Shown one piece after another: positions 1-17,918 of a stretch of 43,382 bases of DNA. A program made the position numbers and the translations under genes. The DNA lies in NCBI GenBank assembly GCA_037176905.1, contig JBBBWG010020889.1, positions 33,527 to 76,908 of the forward strand, read 5' to 3'. Position 1 is the first letter of the stretch. Each line of letters opens with the position of its first letter. This DNA comes from Azolla pinnata. Taxonomy: Eukaryota; Streptophyta; Polypodiopsida; Salviniales; Salviniaceae. The notes under the pieces are model-generated. The model had not been told where the DNA came from and made no database searches. It saw only the letters and a program-made list of their open reading frames with translations.

Positions 1-755
1 TCAAATAGATAAATTTTTATTGCCTGAGTCATGCTATGGCCGCACATTCATTAATAATATGTTTTAGAACTACCATATGTATCTACCATAAAACAAGAGA
101 GTAGTTTGCTTGCTTTACAAGAGAGTAGTCACAATCTTCATCGATCCAGCAGGAGATGGCACTTTTTCTCACACTCGCCCACAGTGCTTATATTTCTCCA
201 TTACATATATATGTACACAGGACATCTCAATAAATTCTCTTTTAAAAGCTATTCCTTCATTGATGAGGAATTAGAAAGGATAATATGTAGCAAGCTGGGA
301 GAAATAAAGAAAGCCGATGCTAGTTGTTACCCTGACATTCGTGTACATCTAGTTGAGTGTGTGTGCAAGGCTCACCTCCACCTAACCATGACCCTTGACG
401 TGCAAGGCTCAATCGTGTTTGACCCTCATTATTTCTTTTGGCAATGCATGATCTTACTGTAAGACACTTCAAAGAAAAATTTATCTTTAAACCTGAGCTT
501 TTAGATGTCATAACCTATTTCATCGGTGATTGATTACTCGTATACTGGTATGATCTTTGTTCTATTATTACAATAAGTATTGATTCACATTGTGATAAGA
601 CCCCATTAGTAGTAAGCATGCTAACATAAATAAAGAAGGAAACTTACAGTTTTCGAAACACCATATTTGTGAAATTACGTCCACATTTTCATAACAATGT
701 CAAAGAATATAGAACATGATCACTTTAAATGAAAAAAGCATCGGAAACAACTTAC
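1..755. other. AT-rich region at left edge, no supported gene
   Basis: No feature is supported here with confidence. A forward open frame (about 106-462) contains a stretch translating as FIDEELERIICSKLGEIKK that looks protein-like, but it has no recognisable family, no clear splice borders and no ATG of good context. If a minus-strand gene enters the window from the left (see the exon candidate at 756-938), further exons could lie here, but I could not join any. Confidence 0.3.
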
Positions 756-938
756 CAAACAGATGGAGTCTCCCAACGGTCCGGTCTATGATTAGGATTT
801 GATGAAATTTTCCATCCATTGGCTCAACCATAAACTGATTTGGGTACTCAGATAGACACATTTGACTACACAATCCATGATAAGTGGTATTTGTTCTCAT
901 TTTCGCTTGGTCTGTAATTTGTAGGTGGTCAACTGTAC
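756..938 (-). CDS. Candidate internal exon of an unrecognised minus-strand gene (partial)
   Basis: On the minus strand a 183-nt stretch is bounded by a good acceptor (CCCAAACAG, 939-947) and a near-consensus donor (G|GTAAGTTG at 756/755). It is open in one frame, entering and leaving in phase 1, which is consistent for an internal exon of about 60 codons. The translation includes TVDHLQITDQAKMRTNTT and MVEPMDGKFHQILIIDRTVG. I do not recognise the family; the alternating hydrophobic pattern would suit a beta-rich fold, but that is a guess. Other exon-like pieces on the same strand (about 1164-1236, 1440-1480 and 1820-1865) may belong to the same gene, which would then run off the left edge. 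Equally it could be a decayed gene. Only the borders and the open frame are direct observations. Confidence 0.3.
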
Positions 939-1819
939 CTGTTTGGGAACTCAAAAAGTACACATTGCATAAATTGCTTGAAATGGAACTGTAATCTGCT
1001 TATTTTGATTTCTTAAATGGATGATGAAATGCACAAACTAAAAAACTAAACAAGTCAACTATCTTTACACATGAAGTTAAGAAACATAGTGTTACCTATG
1101 GCGATCATATTGCTTGAATTATATGATAAAATCATCAGGATGCAGCCTACGAAGCTGTTCATAAAAACTACTTGGACAGTCGTCTATCCTCCATACCAAA
1201 ACATTTTGCTTTCAAACAGCATAAAAGCAAATAAAGGTTTGATTTCCTGGATCCATTATTCGTAGGTTAATCTGCAGAAAGACTTTGTTCATCTTTTGGG
1301 AGTATAAAAACGTAATGCGTTGCAAGGGACTTCCATAAGTCCTTCACAACTCTCTAGCCCGGTTGGGTGACTGACTTAACTTATCGTTGTGAAGTTCGAT
1401 GGATTCGTTCATAACAAAAGTTAGCAAAATGACATGTAATATGATTACTATCCCTCAGCATTGCAGCCTCCAGAATGGTGCATGTATATGTTCCATCTGA
1501 ACTATTGATGCATGCTACTCGCCATTATTTATAACGCCATGATTTCAACCACCAAGTACAATCGAATGCAATAAGTTTCCATTTCGGCAAAACACCTACA
1601 AATCTAGATAATTAACGTATGGAAAAGGATGCGAAATCGACCAAAAATCCTAAACGAAACGCAAAGAATCGGCTGCCGACATAGGTTGAGAACTCTGAGA
1701 CCTGAGTCGTAGTGACGAGGAAAAACTAGATAGGAGCCAAAATGCCTGAAACTATCGGGAACTATAGAACAAAAAGGCGGATAAAAGCAGATGATAGAGG
1801 CAAGAGAGGAGATGCATAC

Positions 1820-1865
1820 CGTCATCGGAGATGTCCGCAATCGTGCAACTGTCATCCTCCTCCAT
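1820..1865 (-). CDS. Candidate first coding exon of the unrecognised minus-strand gene
   Basis: On the minus strand an ATG at 1865-1863 opens MEEDDSCTIADISDD and ends in phase 1 at a donor reading G|GTATGC. A stretch further on (near 1480), after an acceptor TTCAG, continues in phase as DGTYTCTILEAAMLRD. Joined, the two make a plausible acidic N-terminus. The surrounding DNA (1830-2020) is GC-richer than its flanks and open on both strands, as expected near a promoter or first exon. I could not build an unbroken model through to the exon at 756-938, because phases around 1164-1236 do not fit without a missing exon. The gene is unidentified. Confidence 0.22.
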
Positions 1866-4233
1866 CTGGACATCGACATATGATGCAGCCAGCGCCTTCT
1901 TCCGCAGAAATCAGAACCTTCTCTCTCCCTGTCTCTCGCACGCAACGCTCTGTCCGCAGAGAGAAGCCTTGTCGCTCTCGCTCTCGCTGTCGCCCGATGA
2001 CAGCTCGTCAAAATGGAGGAAGAGATGGTGTGTATTTTTCAAATGCTATTTTTATGTGCATTTATCATGCTTTTTATTTGTTTGCATTTTACTAGTTACT
2101 TAGTTCTTTATTTGTTTATTTATTTGTATAAACTCTCCTTTAAAACGTGTAAAATTTTTCAATATAATTTGGCAAAGAACGCCTACTTCTGTGTGTCACT
2201 CAAAATTAGCATCCAATTAATTGATTAGCATAGAATTAATTAGCTTCTAAAATTTACTAACTTTTGCTAATCGGATACAATTAGTGATTTGAGCGACAGG
2301 TAGCAGTACAAAGTAGGAAGCCATTAGTAAATAGCAGATGGAAGATTAGGAATCAAAGAACGTGAGAATAGATGGATGGAAGCGGTCAGTAAGAGAATGA
2401 TAGAATCGATCCGCGAGAAGTGATTAGTATAATTTCTAGATTTGGTAGGTGTTAAAATATTACTACTAAATTTATTAGGAGTTTTTTGGTAGTTTTCCTA
2501 TATAATTTTCGAGTTTTGGCCCCTAAAATTCAAATAGACAGATCCTTGATTGAAAGTCGTCGTGCTTATCCTAGCTCCAAAAAAAATGAAGATAGAGTCA
2601 TGAAGTTAATGTTTCAGGATTGTCCTCGTGGATCTCCTCCACTTAAACCAAATCGAATCAAACCATGTCAAACCATATGCCACAAACAAATATAATAGAG
2701 CTAGGCAAGGGAAGAAGAGATAAGTGAGAAGTAAAAGATAAACGAAGTTGAGTATTGATTTCGTAATTGGTATTGTTCACTTTGATTGGGATCAAGGTAA
2801 ACCCCTGTATTAATAAAAGTCTAGAATTCATGCATGCAAGAAGAGGGAGATCTATGCAAAAGCTTCTAGAAAGTTTTAAAACTTTCTCATAAAGGGAGAT
2901 TAAATCTTTATGCATTGAATCAATTAGCTAGATTAATTAACTATATATATAAATATATGACACCATGGAAGGCAAAAAACAGCATCAAGCCATTTTATAC
3001 ACTTTGAAGCATGCAACCTTTACCAAGCATCGATCTTCTCTGCACCAAAGTTCCTATTCCCAAAATCTCGTAATTATTCACTTGGAAGACTTGAACTCAA
3101 GTTTGACCCTAACCCTAACTTGATGTAATTATTTGTTTGAAAAAAAAACATCAACAAGGCTAAGATAACCATGAAATTCATCCATGTATTGTCTGGGTCA
3201 GGCGAGACTTGACCTCAAGACCTGAATGGGACGAACATCAATGTCAAAACGTTCAAAAAACTCGATAGCAAATGTTCATGGGTGTCCTCAAAAGTTCTAC
3301 TAAAGCTCCCAGAATAGCACATGCTCAAGACAATGGCAACACTTCGGAAGGAAGATATTGTTCCAATGCACAAAGAAGCATCAAGAAGAGTCGGAATAAC
3401 ACATGAACAGGACAATGGCCACACTTCGGAAGGAAGATATTGTTCCAATGCACAGAGAAGCATCGAGAAGAGTCGGCGATGCTTTTGAAAAAAGCTCTTC
3501 CCATTTGACTTAAGATTATAAACGCAAACCGAAGTTAGAGGATGGCATCCTAAAAACATGAGTGGTACTCGTGAATCTCATCCTGCATGGTTGTATTCAC
3601 ACATTTTACAGTGATGTAACGATGAGATTTGTAAAACTTGCCACTTCATTTGGCTTAGGAAACATACTCTTTGGTCATTGCATTGAAGAACTTGTTATTT
3701 TCACGTAAAGGTCCTTCCTACTGTGTTGAAGGTAAACTGATTTTTCAACTTGGATGTATAGGATGCTCTCAAAGTGCACAAGCCCATGTTCACATGTCGC
3801 TCGGTGGTTCATTCATCCTCCATGAATGCATCGGGCTTTAGTGATCCAAAGTCAAACCTCATTAAGTGTTGTCGATTTAAATCGTTTTTTTCCCCCATCT
3901 TGTAGTAGATCACGATTACGTTTCAACTCTAGCTAAGATGTGATGCTAGAATGACAGTTTTCAGGTATGGTTTAGGATGAGTTTGTGTATAATGTCAAGT
4001 GCTTTCAAACAGTGCCAAGAGGAGCTCAGTGGCAGTAGTTTTCAGTTTTCATCGTTTTTTTGGGGGTTCTTTCCCTGAATTCATAAACCTTTGAATGGTT
4101 ATCTACTCTCTGGATTTTTGTGGGTTTGTGGGACTCCCAGAAACCCATATGATTCTATTCAGTTGTTTGACATTCGTAATCAGTCATTACTCGAGTAAAT
4201 CAAATTCCTTGGAGGATACACATAGATTTGGGC
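1866..4233. other. AT-rich intergenic DNA
   Basis: No coding region is supported. The stretch holds short AT-rich runs, a two-copy 82-bp direct repeat (listed separately) and scattered short open frames with no protein-like composition. If the left-edge minus-strand gene is real, its promoter would lie at about 1.9-2.4 kb. Confidence 0.6.
3312..3475. repeat. Two-copy 82-bp direct tandem repeat
   Basis: Copy one (3312-3393) begins GAATAGCACATG and copy two (3394-3475) begins GAATAACACATG. Both contain the block ACACTTCGGAAGGAAGATAT and end in AGAAGAGTCG. The copies differ at only a handful of positions, so the duplication is fairly recent. The unit length is not a multiple of three, arguing against a protein-coding repeat. 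Confidence 0.85.
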
Positions 4234-4280
4234 AATTTAGTTTAGGGTTCAGGGTTGAGGGTTTAGGGCTTAGGGTTCTG
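4234..4280. repeat. Degenerate interstitial telomere-like repeats
   Basis: The stretch reads as a run of imperfect seven-base units (TTTAGGG, TTCAGGG, TTGAGGG, TTTAGGG, CTTAGGG). This matches the plant telomere repeat TTTAGGG with substitutions. It is too short and too divergent to be a chromosome end, so it is an interstitial relic. Confidence 0.7.
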
Positions 4281-4769
4281 TATGGGGTCCATTCTAAGCA
4301 ACTATCGCTTGTAACTGTAACTGAAACTATGTCAGACAAAGATTTTGTCACGGATGAAGTATAAAGACTAATGAATAAGAATGTAAACTGAGAAATAAGA
4401 CTCAGGATGTATATATTCAATTCCTGGTGTTAATCTCCTTAAATTTAACAAGTGAGATCAACCCTTTTTATATATAAGGTGTAGTGCCTATTAATTTCTA
4501 GCATACCAATTCTAGCATACTAAGTATTTACATATGATTAAGTTTTTCTCATACTCAATCTCGCATATTAAGTCCAACATGCCAACTCAATCTCATAGAT
4601 TGTACTTAGTCTAATGTTTTCTTATATACAAGGACCCAAGTTCAAGTTCGAGCAGGACGATACAAGTTCAAGTGCTTCAAATTCTAATATTCGTGGTAGA
4701 TTTTGGTGGGCATTATGGGCAGGATGAATTGGGTGGACAACAGACGGGCGGGGATTCAGACAGAGGTTT

Positions 4770-4822
4770 CGAGGCGGTTCAGGGTTCAAGGCTCAGGGCC
4801 CAGGGTTCAGGGTTCAAGGTTC
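4770..4822. repeat. Degenerate GGGTTCA/GGCTCA telomere-variant repeats
   Basis: The stretch has repeated GGTTCAGGGTTCAAGG and CAGGGCCCAGGGTTCAGGG units with a period near seven. They look like drifted TTTAGGG-type repeats. It sits directly upstream of the 32-bp minisatellite and about 0.6 kb upstream of the GH1 start codon. Confidence 0.55.
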
Positions 4823-4848
4823 TGGATGGGCATCATGGGGCAGGGTCC

Positions 4849-5104
4849 AGATTCCAGAACGCATCGACCAGAACCGTATCAGATTCCAGAACGCCTCGAT
4901 CAGAACCGTATCAGATTCCAGAACGCCTCGATCAGAACCGTATCAGATTCCAGAACGCCTCGACCAGAACCGTATCAGATTCCAGAACGCCTCGACCAGA
5001 ACCATATCAGATTCCAGAACGCCTCGACCAAAACCACATTAGATTCCAGAACGCCTCGACCAGAACTGTATCAGATTCCAGAATGCCTCGACCAGAACTG
5101 AATG
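4849..5104. repeat. 32-bp minisatellite, eight copies
   Basis: Eight head-to-tail units start at 4849, 4881, 4913, 4945, 4977, 5009, 5041 and 5073, each beginning AGATTCCAGAACGCCTCGA with one or two substitutions and an exact 32-base period. Because 32 is not a multiple of three, any reading frame runs through all three phases every three units. No stop appears, so the unit is open in all three forward frames, and this makes long false open frames (for example about 4672-5316). It lies 300-560 bp upstream of the GH1 start codon, in the promoter or a 5' leader. Confidence 0.93.
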
Positions 5105-5205
5105 AGAATTGTAGGCGTTCCAAGAAGAGAAGAGGATTGGAAATTGTTGTCTCTCCCCCAACAACTCCAACTAAAATTCTCTTCTCTTCACCACCATCGC
5201 CATCG

Positions 5206-5235
5206 CCATCTTCTTCTTCTTCTTCTTCTTCATCT
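5206..5235 (+). repeat. CTT microsatellite upstream of the GH1 gene
   Basis: A run of TTC/TCT trinucleotides lies within a longer pyrimidine-rich stretch (about 5150-5300), followed by a CTG run at 5340-5357. Pyrimidine-rich CTT tracts on the sense strand are common around plant transcription starts, so this may mark the core promoter or 5' UTR of the beta-glucosidase gene. Confidence 0.6.
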
Positions 5236-5411
5236 TCCTCTGAGCTCTTCCCTCCCCGTCCCTCCCTGTCTCTCCGTCTGTCTGTTCCTTCCATGTTGTG
5301 TGTGTGCTTGTACTGAAGAGAACCAGGCATAGCTATAGTTGCTGCTGCTGCTGCTGCCTTCTTCTCTGTTTGTGCGTTCCTTTCCTCAGAGCGAGGTAGT
5401 GTGTTGTGGCT

Positions 5412-12854
<7,443 letters not shown>

Positions 12855-13952
12855 ATGTCCTACCAAGGGAAGAAGATAACCACGACTTGCTGCTTCGGAT
12901 GCATACACGCATTGCATGCATACACATACATACAATTGTGTATGTGTATGTATGCAATGTGTACATTTGTCAATCCACATATGCCCATGTACCTATGTAC
13001 TCTGTGTAATGCTATGTTTTAATCATGGTTCTCATTGAATTAACCTTAAACCCTGAATCATATTATACAAATAACACACACACATACATCAGATTCAAAA
13101 CAATACCTTCCTTTTATATATATCCATGTTTTCATTTGTACAATTCTTATGGCAAGAGAAATAATAGCCAAGGATTCCATGCTTTGTTACCCGTGGTTCA
13201 GGAATCAGTTCTCTCTTGTTTTGTAGGGAGGGCTTTTAAATGTGGTAAGTAAATAGCATCGAAGTGACCCAACCTGGGCATCCTATATAATGTCTTATCA
13301 ACAAATCTCAATCAGTTAAAAATGATGAAGAAAATCCATGTTTGATTAAGATTTTACCTTCAAAGCATTAAGAATATTTTTACATACACTCAGAAGCAAT
13401 GACGGTGTTTTTCAGCAGCTGCTTGAATGTGAAGCAAGTGAATATGGTCTTGTGGGCTCTATGTAGATAGAGAGAGCCAAATGTGCAGAAGTGTTTCAAG
13501 GATTGGTAGAGCTCTGTCATAGGTGAAATTGATCAAAGGGTCATTGTGATAGATACTATGCAAGGAAATCTCACTATCAAGGTGACATGTACATGAAAAT
13601 TGGGTTTTTTTTTCGCTTCTGGTTACATTGTTACCTCTCCATACGTTTGTTTGGATGGAATCCAATCAGATCTGCTCTTGAGTTAGTGATTCAATCCTTT
13701 GCCATGAATCTCTTGATCGAATGGATTGGACGGGCTTTTCTTTTCTAGGGCGATAATACTCTTTGCAGAACGTGGTGGCTCGGATTTTTTCTCCATCATG
13801 CTAGGACTCGAAACCTTGAACCTGGGCCCGAAGAAAACTGTCGGATTTGCTCTACGACGAAGACTTGGTCTTGGTCTTCTTCCCCAAGGACCAAGACTTT
13901 TGCTTGACTTTGGTCTTGATCTTCTTCCAAGACTTTTGCTTTGACTCTGGTC
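12855..13952. other. GH1 3' region and PPR promoter region
   Basis: No gene is supported between the GH1 stop and the PPR start. The first 110 bases hold a strong inverted repeat (listed separately). The last 100 bases (13861-13952) are an imperfect repeat of CAAGACTTTTGCTT and GGTCTTCTTCC units with a period of about 36 bp just before the PPR start codon. Short open frames here are not protein-like. Confidence 0.6.
12905..12962 (+). promoter_or_regulatory. Long inverted repeat (hairpin) in the GH1 3' UTR
   Basis: The arms read GCATTGCATGCATACACATA on the left and TATGTGTATGTATGCAATGT on the right, around a CAATTG centre. The right arm is the reverse complement of the left but for one or two mismatches and a two-base offset near the loop. 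Beginning about 50 nt after the stop codon, it would form a stem of more than 20 pairs in the transcript. It might influence 3' end formation or mRNA stability, or be a small inverted-repeat relic made of CATA units. Confidence 0.65.
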
Positions 13953-16628
13953 ATGGTCAATACCCCAAGACTGAGGCTCAAACAACAGCTTTCTTCTTCT
14001 TCTTCTTCTTCTTCTTCTTCTTCAGACGCCATCGCCCAGCTCGATCCACCATGGCTCCATCTCTCTGCCGTCGCTTGGGCCTCCGCTATCCGAAGGTGCG
14101 CACAGCCACATGTCCTGCCGCAGGTTCGCATCCTGCACGGCCTCCTCCTTTCCCATGGCCATGGCCATGGCCATGCCCACCTCGAAAGCCTCCTCATCAA
14201 CGCCTACCTCAAATGTGGTTCAATCGCTGATGCCCTCTGCGTCTTCCGCCGGATGCATCATCCCTGCGTGTTTGCCTTCAATCATGTCATCCGGGTTTGC
14301 GCACAGCAAGAAGGCGAGGGAGATTCTGCTCTCGGCCTCTTCCGCCGCATGCCTGAAAGCGCGGTTTTGCCGAACCAGGTCACATACACTACCGTTCTCT
14401 GTGTGTTGTCATCGTCGTCGAAGAGCGGAGATGGAGTTCGAGGAGGAAAGAGGCTGCATGCAAGCATCATGTGGGCTAGCTGCAAGGACGATGTTATCGT
14501 GGGGACATCTCTGGTGAGCATGTATGGCAAATGTGGTAGCATTCATGATGCTGAAAGGGCATTCGATGCGATGGCAGATCCGAATCTGGTCACCTGGACC
14601 GCCATGATCTCGCTGTATACGCATCACGGCGAGCGAAGTAGGGCGTTGCAAGCATTTACCCAGATCTCTCTGCAAGGGTTTTTGCCAAATCGAGTAAGCT
14701 TTCTCAGCGTGCTCTCTGCATGCAAGGATCTTGCGTGTTTAGCGGATGGCAGAAGGGTGCATGCGGTCGCAGTTTGCGATCGAATCGAAGCAGATATTAG
14801 CCTCATGAACGCGCTTTTGAGCATGTATGGCAGATGTGGTAGCCTCGAAGAGACACGCAGGTTTTTCGATGCGATGGGCGAATACGATATCATCTCGTAC
14901 AGCGGCATGATTGGATTCTATTCCCAGCAATGCAAGATTAAGGAAGTGGTCGAACTTCTCGATGGAATGAGAAAGAACGGAATCGAACCCAATGATGTGA
15001 CCTTTATCAACACTTTGGGTGGATTTTCTGGCCGTGAAATGCTGGATGACGGCAGGCTAGCCCATGGGAAAGCTCTGGAGCATGGATACGAGGCCCATTC
15101 GAGCGTGGTGAATGCGATCATTGCAATGTACGGTAGGTGTCGGAGCTTGGAAGATGCTCACAAGGTGTTCGAGCAAGCACGCGTCAAGGATGTGGCTTTG
15201 TGGAATTCTCTCATCGGGGCATATGCTGAACAAGGGCAGCTTGATATGGCCTTGAGATTGTTCCAAGAAATGCAAGGCAAGGTGCGTGGCTCTCCGGACA
15301 TCTTCACATTCGTAAGCCTGTGCAAGGCCTGCGCTTCCTCTCAGGATTTGAGGAGCGCGATGCTGTTACATGCTTGCATTTGTGAGGATGGGTCAGAGCA
15401 TCCTCTAGACATCGGAGCTTCGCTCGTGAACACGTATAGCAAGTGTGATGACCTGGAAGATGCGCAGAAGGTCTTCGATAGCGTGCCCTTTCAGAACCGC
15501 ATCTTATGGAACTCGATCATCGGTGCTAACATCTACCACGGGAAACCGGAAGCGGCACACCGGCTGTTCGACAAGATGATGAATGAAGGAAGAATAACCC
15601 CCGACAAGGTCACGATCGTGAGCATCCTGGGTGCTTGCGTGAGGTCGAAAGCCCTCGTGAAAGGCAAGGAGCTCCACAGCTTCCTGCTGGACCAAGGCTA
15701 CAGCATAGACGAAGCGATCGGGTCTTCGCTCATAAGTATGTACGGAAGGTGCGGAGACGTGGACAGTGCGAGGCATGTCTTCGAGGGTATGAGGGAGGGC
15801 GCGAACCTGGTCAGCTGGACATGTATGATGAGGGAATATGTAGAGCAAGATCAAGGCGAGAAAGCGCTGGGATTGTATGGCCGAATGATGGAGGAGAAGC
15901 CAGATGTGATGCCAGATGTGGCCTGTTTCATCACAGTCCTGGCTGCCTGCGCAGGCCAAAGCTCTTTGGAAGATGGCGAGCTCGTGCATGCCTTTGTACT
16001 CGAGAGCGGCTGCGATGGAGCCGTCGATGTGGGCAATGCCGTTGTGAACATGTACGGGAAATGCGGGTGCGCAAAGAGTGCGTGGATCGCGTTCAAGGAT
16101 GCATCGATCGAGCACGACGTTTGCTCGTGGAACTCTTTGCTCGCAGCTTATGCGCAACATGGGCTCGGCGAAGAAGTCCTTCGCCTCGTCGATGCAATGG
16201 AGGCGGAACGGCATGTCAGACCAGACAGGGTCACCCTCAGCACAGTTCTCGCCGCTTGTAGCCATGCAGGCCTTGTCCATGAAGGGTATCGATTCTTCAC
16301 AAGCGCGGTGCTCGGCGGACGCCATGATGGCTATTCGCACCCTTGTGAAGATCATTTCGTGTGTATGATCGACCTACTTGGAAGAGCCGGTCTGGTAGAT
16401 GTAGCCGGACATTTCGTGATCCGTCATCTGCCGTTCCAACCAACAGCCTTGGCTTATACGACCTTACTCGGGGCTTGCCAGCTGAGCGATGCGGATGCTG
16501 TAGAAGAAGAAGGGTTACTGTGCCTCGCAAAGTGCATCGTCGAGCTCAATCCGGAAACCTCAGCTTCGTATGTCCTTCTGTCGAATGCGTATTCTTTGAT
16601 GAAGAGCAAAATCTTGTGGGAGCAATGA
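13953..16628 (+). CDS. Pentatricopeptide repeat protein, P-L-S class ending in an E1-like motif, intronless
   Basis: 891 aa starting at the ATG of ATGGTCAATACC, the first in-frame ATG after an upstream in-frame stop at 13917. PPR proteins of this class bind single-stranded RNA in mitochondria or plastids and specify editing, splicing or processing sites. After a Ser run of about 11 residues encoded by a TTC microsatellite (near residues 13-24) come about 18-20 degenerate 31-36-residue helical repeats with P-L-S hallmarks such as SLVSMYGKCGSIHDAERAF, NLVTWTAMISLY, DIISYSGMIGFY, ALWNSLIGAYAEQGQ and MIDLLGRAGLVDVA. The end, ALAYTTLLGACQL..ELNPETSASYVLLSNAYS, is an E1 motif. The E2 and DYW deaminase parts normally next are absent and do not appear in any frame downstream. 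Such a protein would need a DYW partner to edit, or it may be C-terminally truncated. Organelle targeting is likely from family knowledge but not visible. Confidence 0.9.
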   Translation: MVNTPRLRLKQQLSSSSSSSSSSSDAIAQLDPPWLHLSAVAWASAIRRCAQPHVLPQVRILHGLLLSHGHGHGHAHLESLLINAYLKCGSIADALCVFRRMHHPCVFAFNHVIRVCAQQEGEGDSALGLFRRMPESAVLPNQVTYTTVLCVLSSSSKSGDGVRGGKRLHASIMWASCKDDVIVGTSLVSMYGKCGSIHDAERAFDAMADPNLVTWTAMISLYTHHGERSRALQAFTQISLQGFLPNRVSFLSVLSACKDLACLADGRRVHAVAVCDRIEADISLMNALLSMYGRCGSLEETRRFFDAMGEYDIISYSGMIGFYSQQCKIKEVVELLDGMRKNGIEPNDVTFINTLGGFSGREMLDDGRLAHGKALEHGYEAHSSVVNAIIAMYGRCRSLEDAHKVFEQARVKDVALWNSLIGAYAEQGQLDMALRLFQEMQGKVRGSPDIFTFVSLCKACASSQDLRSAMLLHACICEDGSEHPLDIGASLVNTYSKCDDLEDAQKVFDSVPFQNRILWNSIIGANIYHGKPEAAHRLFDKMMNEGRITPDKVTIVSILGACVRSKALVKGKELHSFLLDQGYSIDEAIGSSLISMYGRCGDVDSARHVFEGMREGANLVSWTCMMREYVEQDQGEKALGLYGRMMEEKPDVMPDVACFITVLAACAGQSSLEDGELVHAFVLESGCDGAVDVGNAVVNMYGKCGCAKSAWIAFKDASIEHDVCSWNSLLAAYAQHGLGEEVLRLVDAMEAERHVRPDRVTLSTVLAACSHAGLVHEGYRFFTSAVLGGRHDGYSHPCEDHFVCMIDLLGRAGLVDVAGHFVIRHLPFQPTALAYTTLLGACQLSDADAVEEEGLLCLAKCIVELNPETSASYVLLSNAYSLMKSKILWEQ

Positions 16629-17918
16629 CAGTATTCCGCATCATGGGAACAGCATGTCATGCTGCTTTGCGTAGTTGTATGCAGCTTTCAAAGTGTTAGT
16701 CCCTCCCATTGTGCAGAGGATATATCCCTGAGATTAGAAGAAACGGAAGTATCAGCTAGGAGGGCCCACATCTTACGATGGAAGTCGATCCGGGGAGAAT
16801 CGCATTGCATTGCGATGGCGAATCGAATACTGCAGAAACTCTGGGCAAATCCCAACGTGTTGACGACGATGCAACCACCTTTTGGCTGCAAAACTTTCTA
16901 AGCTTTTCTTTCTTTTTTGCTTTTCCTTCAATCGTTGCCGTGCCTTTTGTGGAGTGCGTGAGGAATGCGATGCGTCTCCCTGGCACAACGATCTGTGGGG
17001 AAATAAATATATACAGCGGGAATGCCGCAGACAAATGGAATGGACAAAGGACACAATCTAACCCATGTGGGTTGGTCTGTGACAGGTTCTACTTGAACAT
17101 TGTTCATCATCCACATGTGTCTGCAAAATCTACGACAAAATGTACTCCCCTCTAGTGTGCGATGAGATTGTGATGAAAAGATGCGAGCGGAATAGACGGA
17201 ACTGGAGAGGAGGGTTTGTCTTCCATCCAATTGTCCCAAATATAGGAGGAAGAGGATGAGATCAGAGAAGGGGCCAACTCTTGATGCCGAACGAAATGCT
17301 GATCTTGGATCAATCGATCAAAAACCAATCGATCAAAAACCACAAATAGATAGAATAGCTCTTAGATGTGGGTAACTCACGCGAAGCCCGATGTTTCCGA
17401 ATACATCTGCCAACCTCATGCCGACGGCCAACCCCATTCTCTTGCCTTTGAAGGCTATATAGACCCCAATGCGACGGGCATCGACGCCGCCCCGATGTTC
17501 ATGCGCTCGGGTGGAGCAAATCTGACGAGATGCGATGCGATTAATAACAGAGGCTTACATGCGACAATGATGCCAAAGGCCTTGTAGCGACAGACGGGAC
17601 AACAGAAGACGGTGGGAGTAGCACGGATGTGTCCCAATTACAAGATGGGGCAAGCCCCGGACGAAAGAAGCGAAGCTGACGGTGGATCGAAAGAAGCAGC
17701 GCTACCGGACGCGTTATTCGAAGCCCGCGGCGGAGCCCAGAATGGTTTCGGAAGGGGTAACGCATGGACGGATGGAGTCCGATCGGATCACACAGAACAA
17801 ACAGCAAGCAGATGGGTTTGTCGGGTTTTCAGGGTTTAGATAGGGTTTAGATACATGCGTGCGCAGGGGGCAGGATTAGGGTTAGGGTTAGGGTTTTAGG
17901 GTTTTGGGGGGGGGTTTT
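16629..17918. other. Intergenic region between convergent PPR and PRA1 genes
   Basis: No gene is supported. An AATAAA at 17002-17007 could serve the PPR transcript. The composition is less AT-rich than other gaps and several short open frames occur on both strands (for example minus-strand frames around 17455-17807), but none matches a family I know or has a convincing splice pattern. The last 80 bp are telomere-like (listed separately). Confidence 0.55.

Noticed and set aside
1742..2103. Arg/Ser-rich open frames on both strands
   Set aside because: They overlap each other in a GC-richer patch and neither resembles a known protein. At most the patch marks the start of the minus-strand gene candidate.
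4849..5104. CRISPR-like array of 32-bp repeats
   Set aside because: The units are contiguous with no unique spacers, and the window is plant nuclear DNA. It is a minisatellite.
4672..5316. A 214-codon forward open frame with repeated Ser-Arg-Thr-Pro-Glu peptides
   Set aside because: It is produced by the stop-free 32-bp minisatellite, which is open in other forward frames as well. No family resemblance and no splice or start support.
15504..16355. A 283-codon minus-strand open frame
   Set aside because: It is the antisense shadow of the PPR coding sequence, where regular codon use suppresses stops on the opposite strand.
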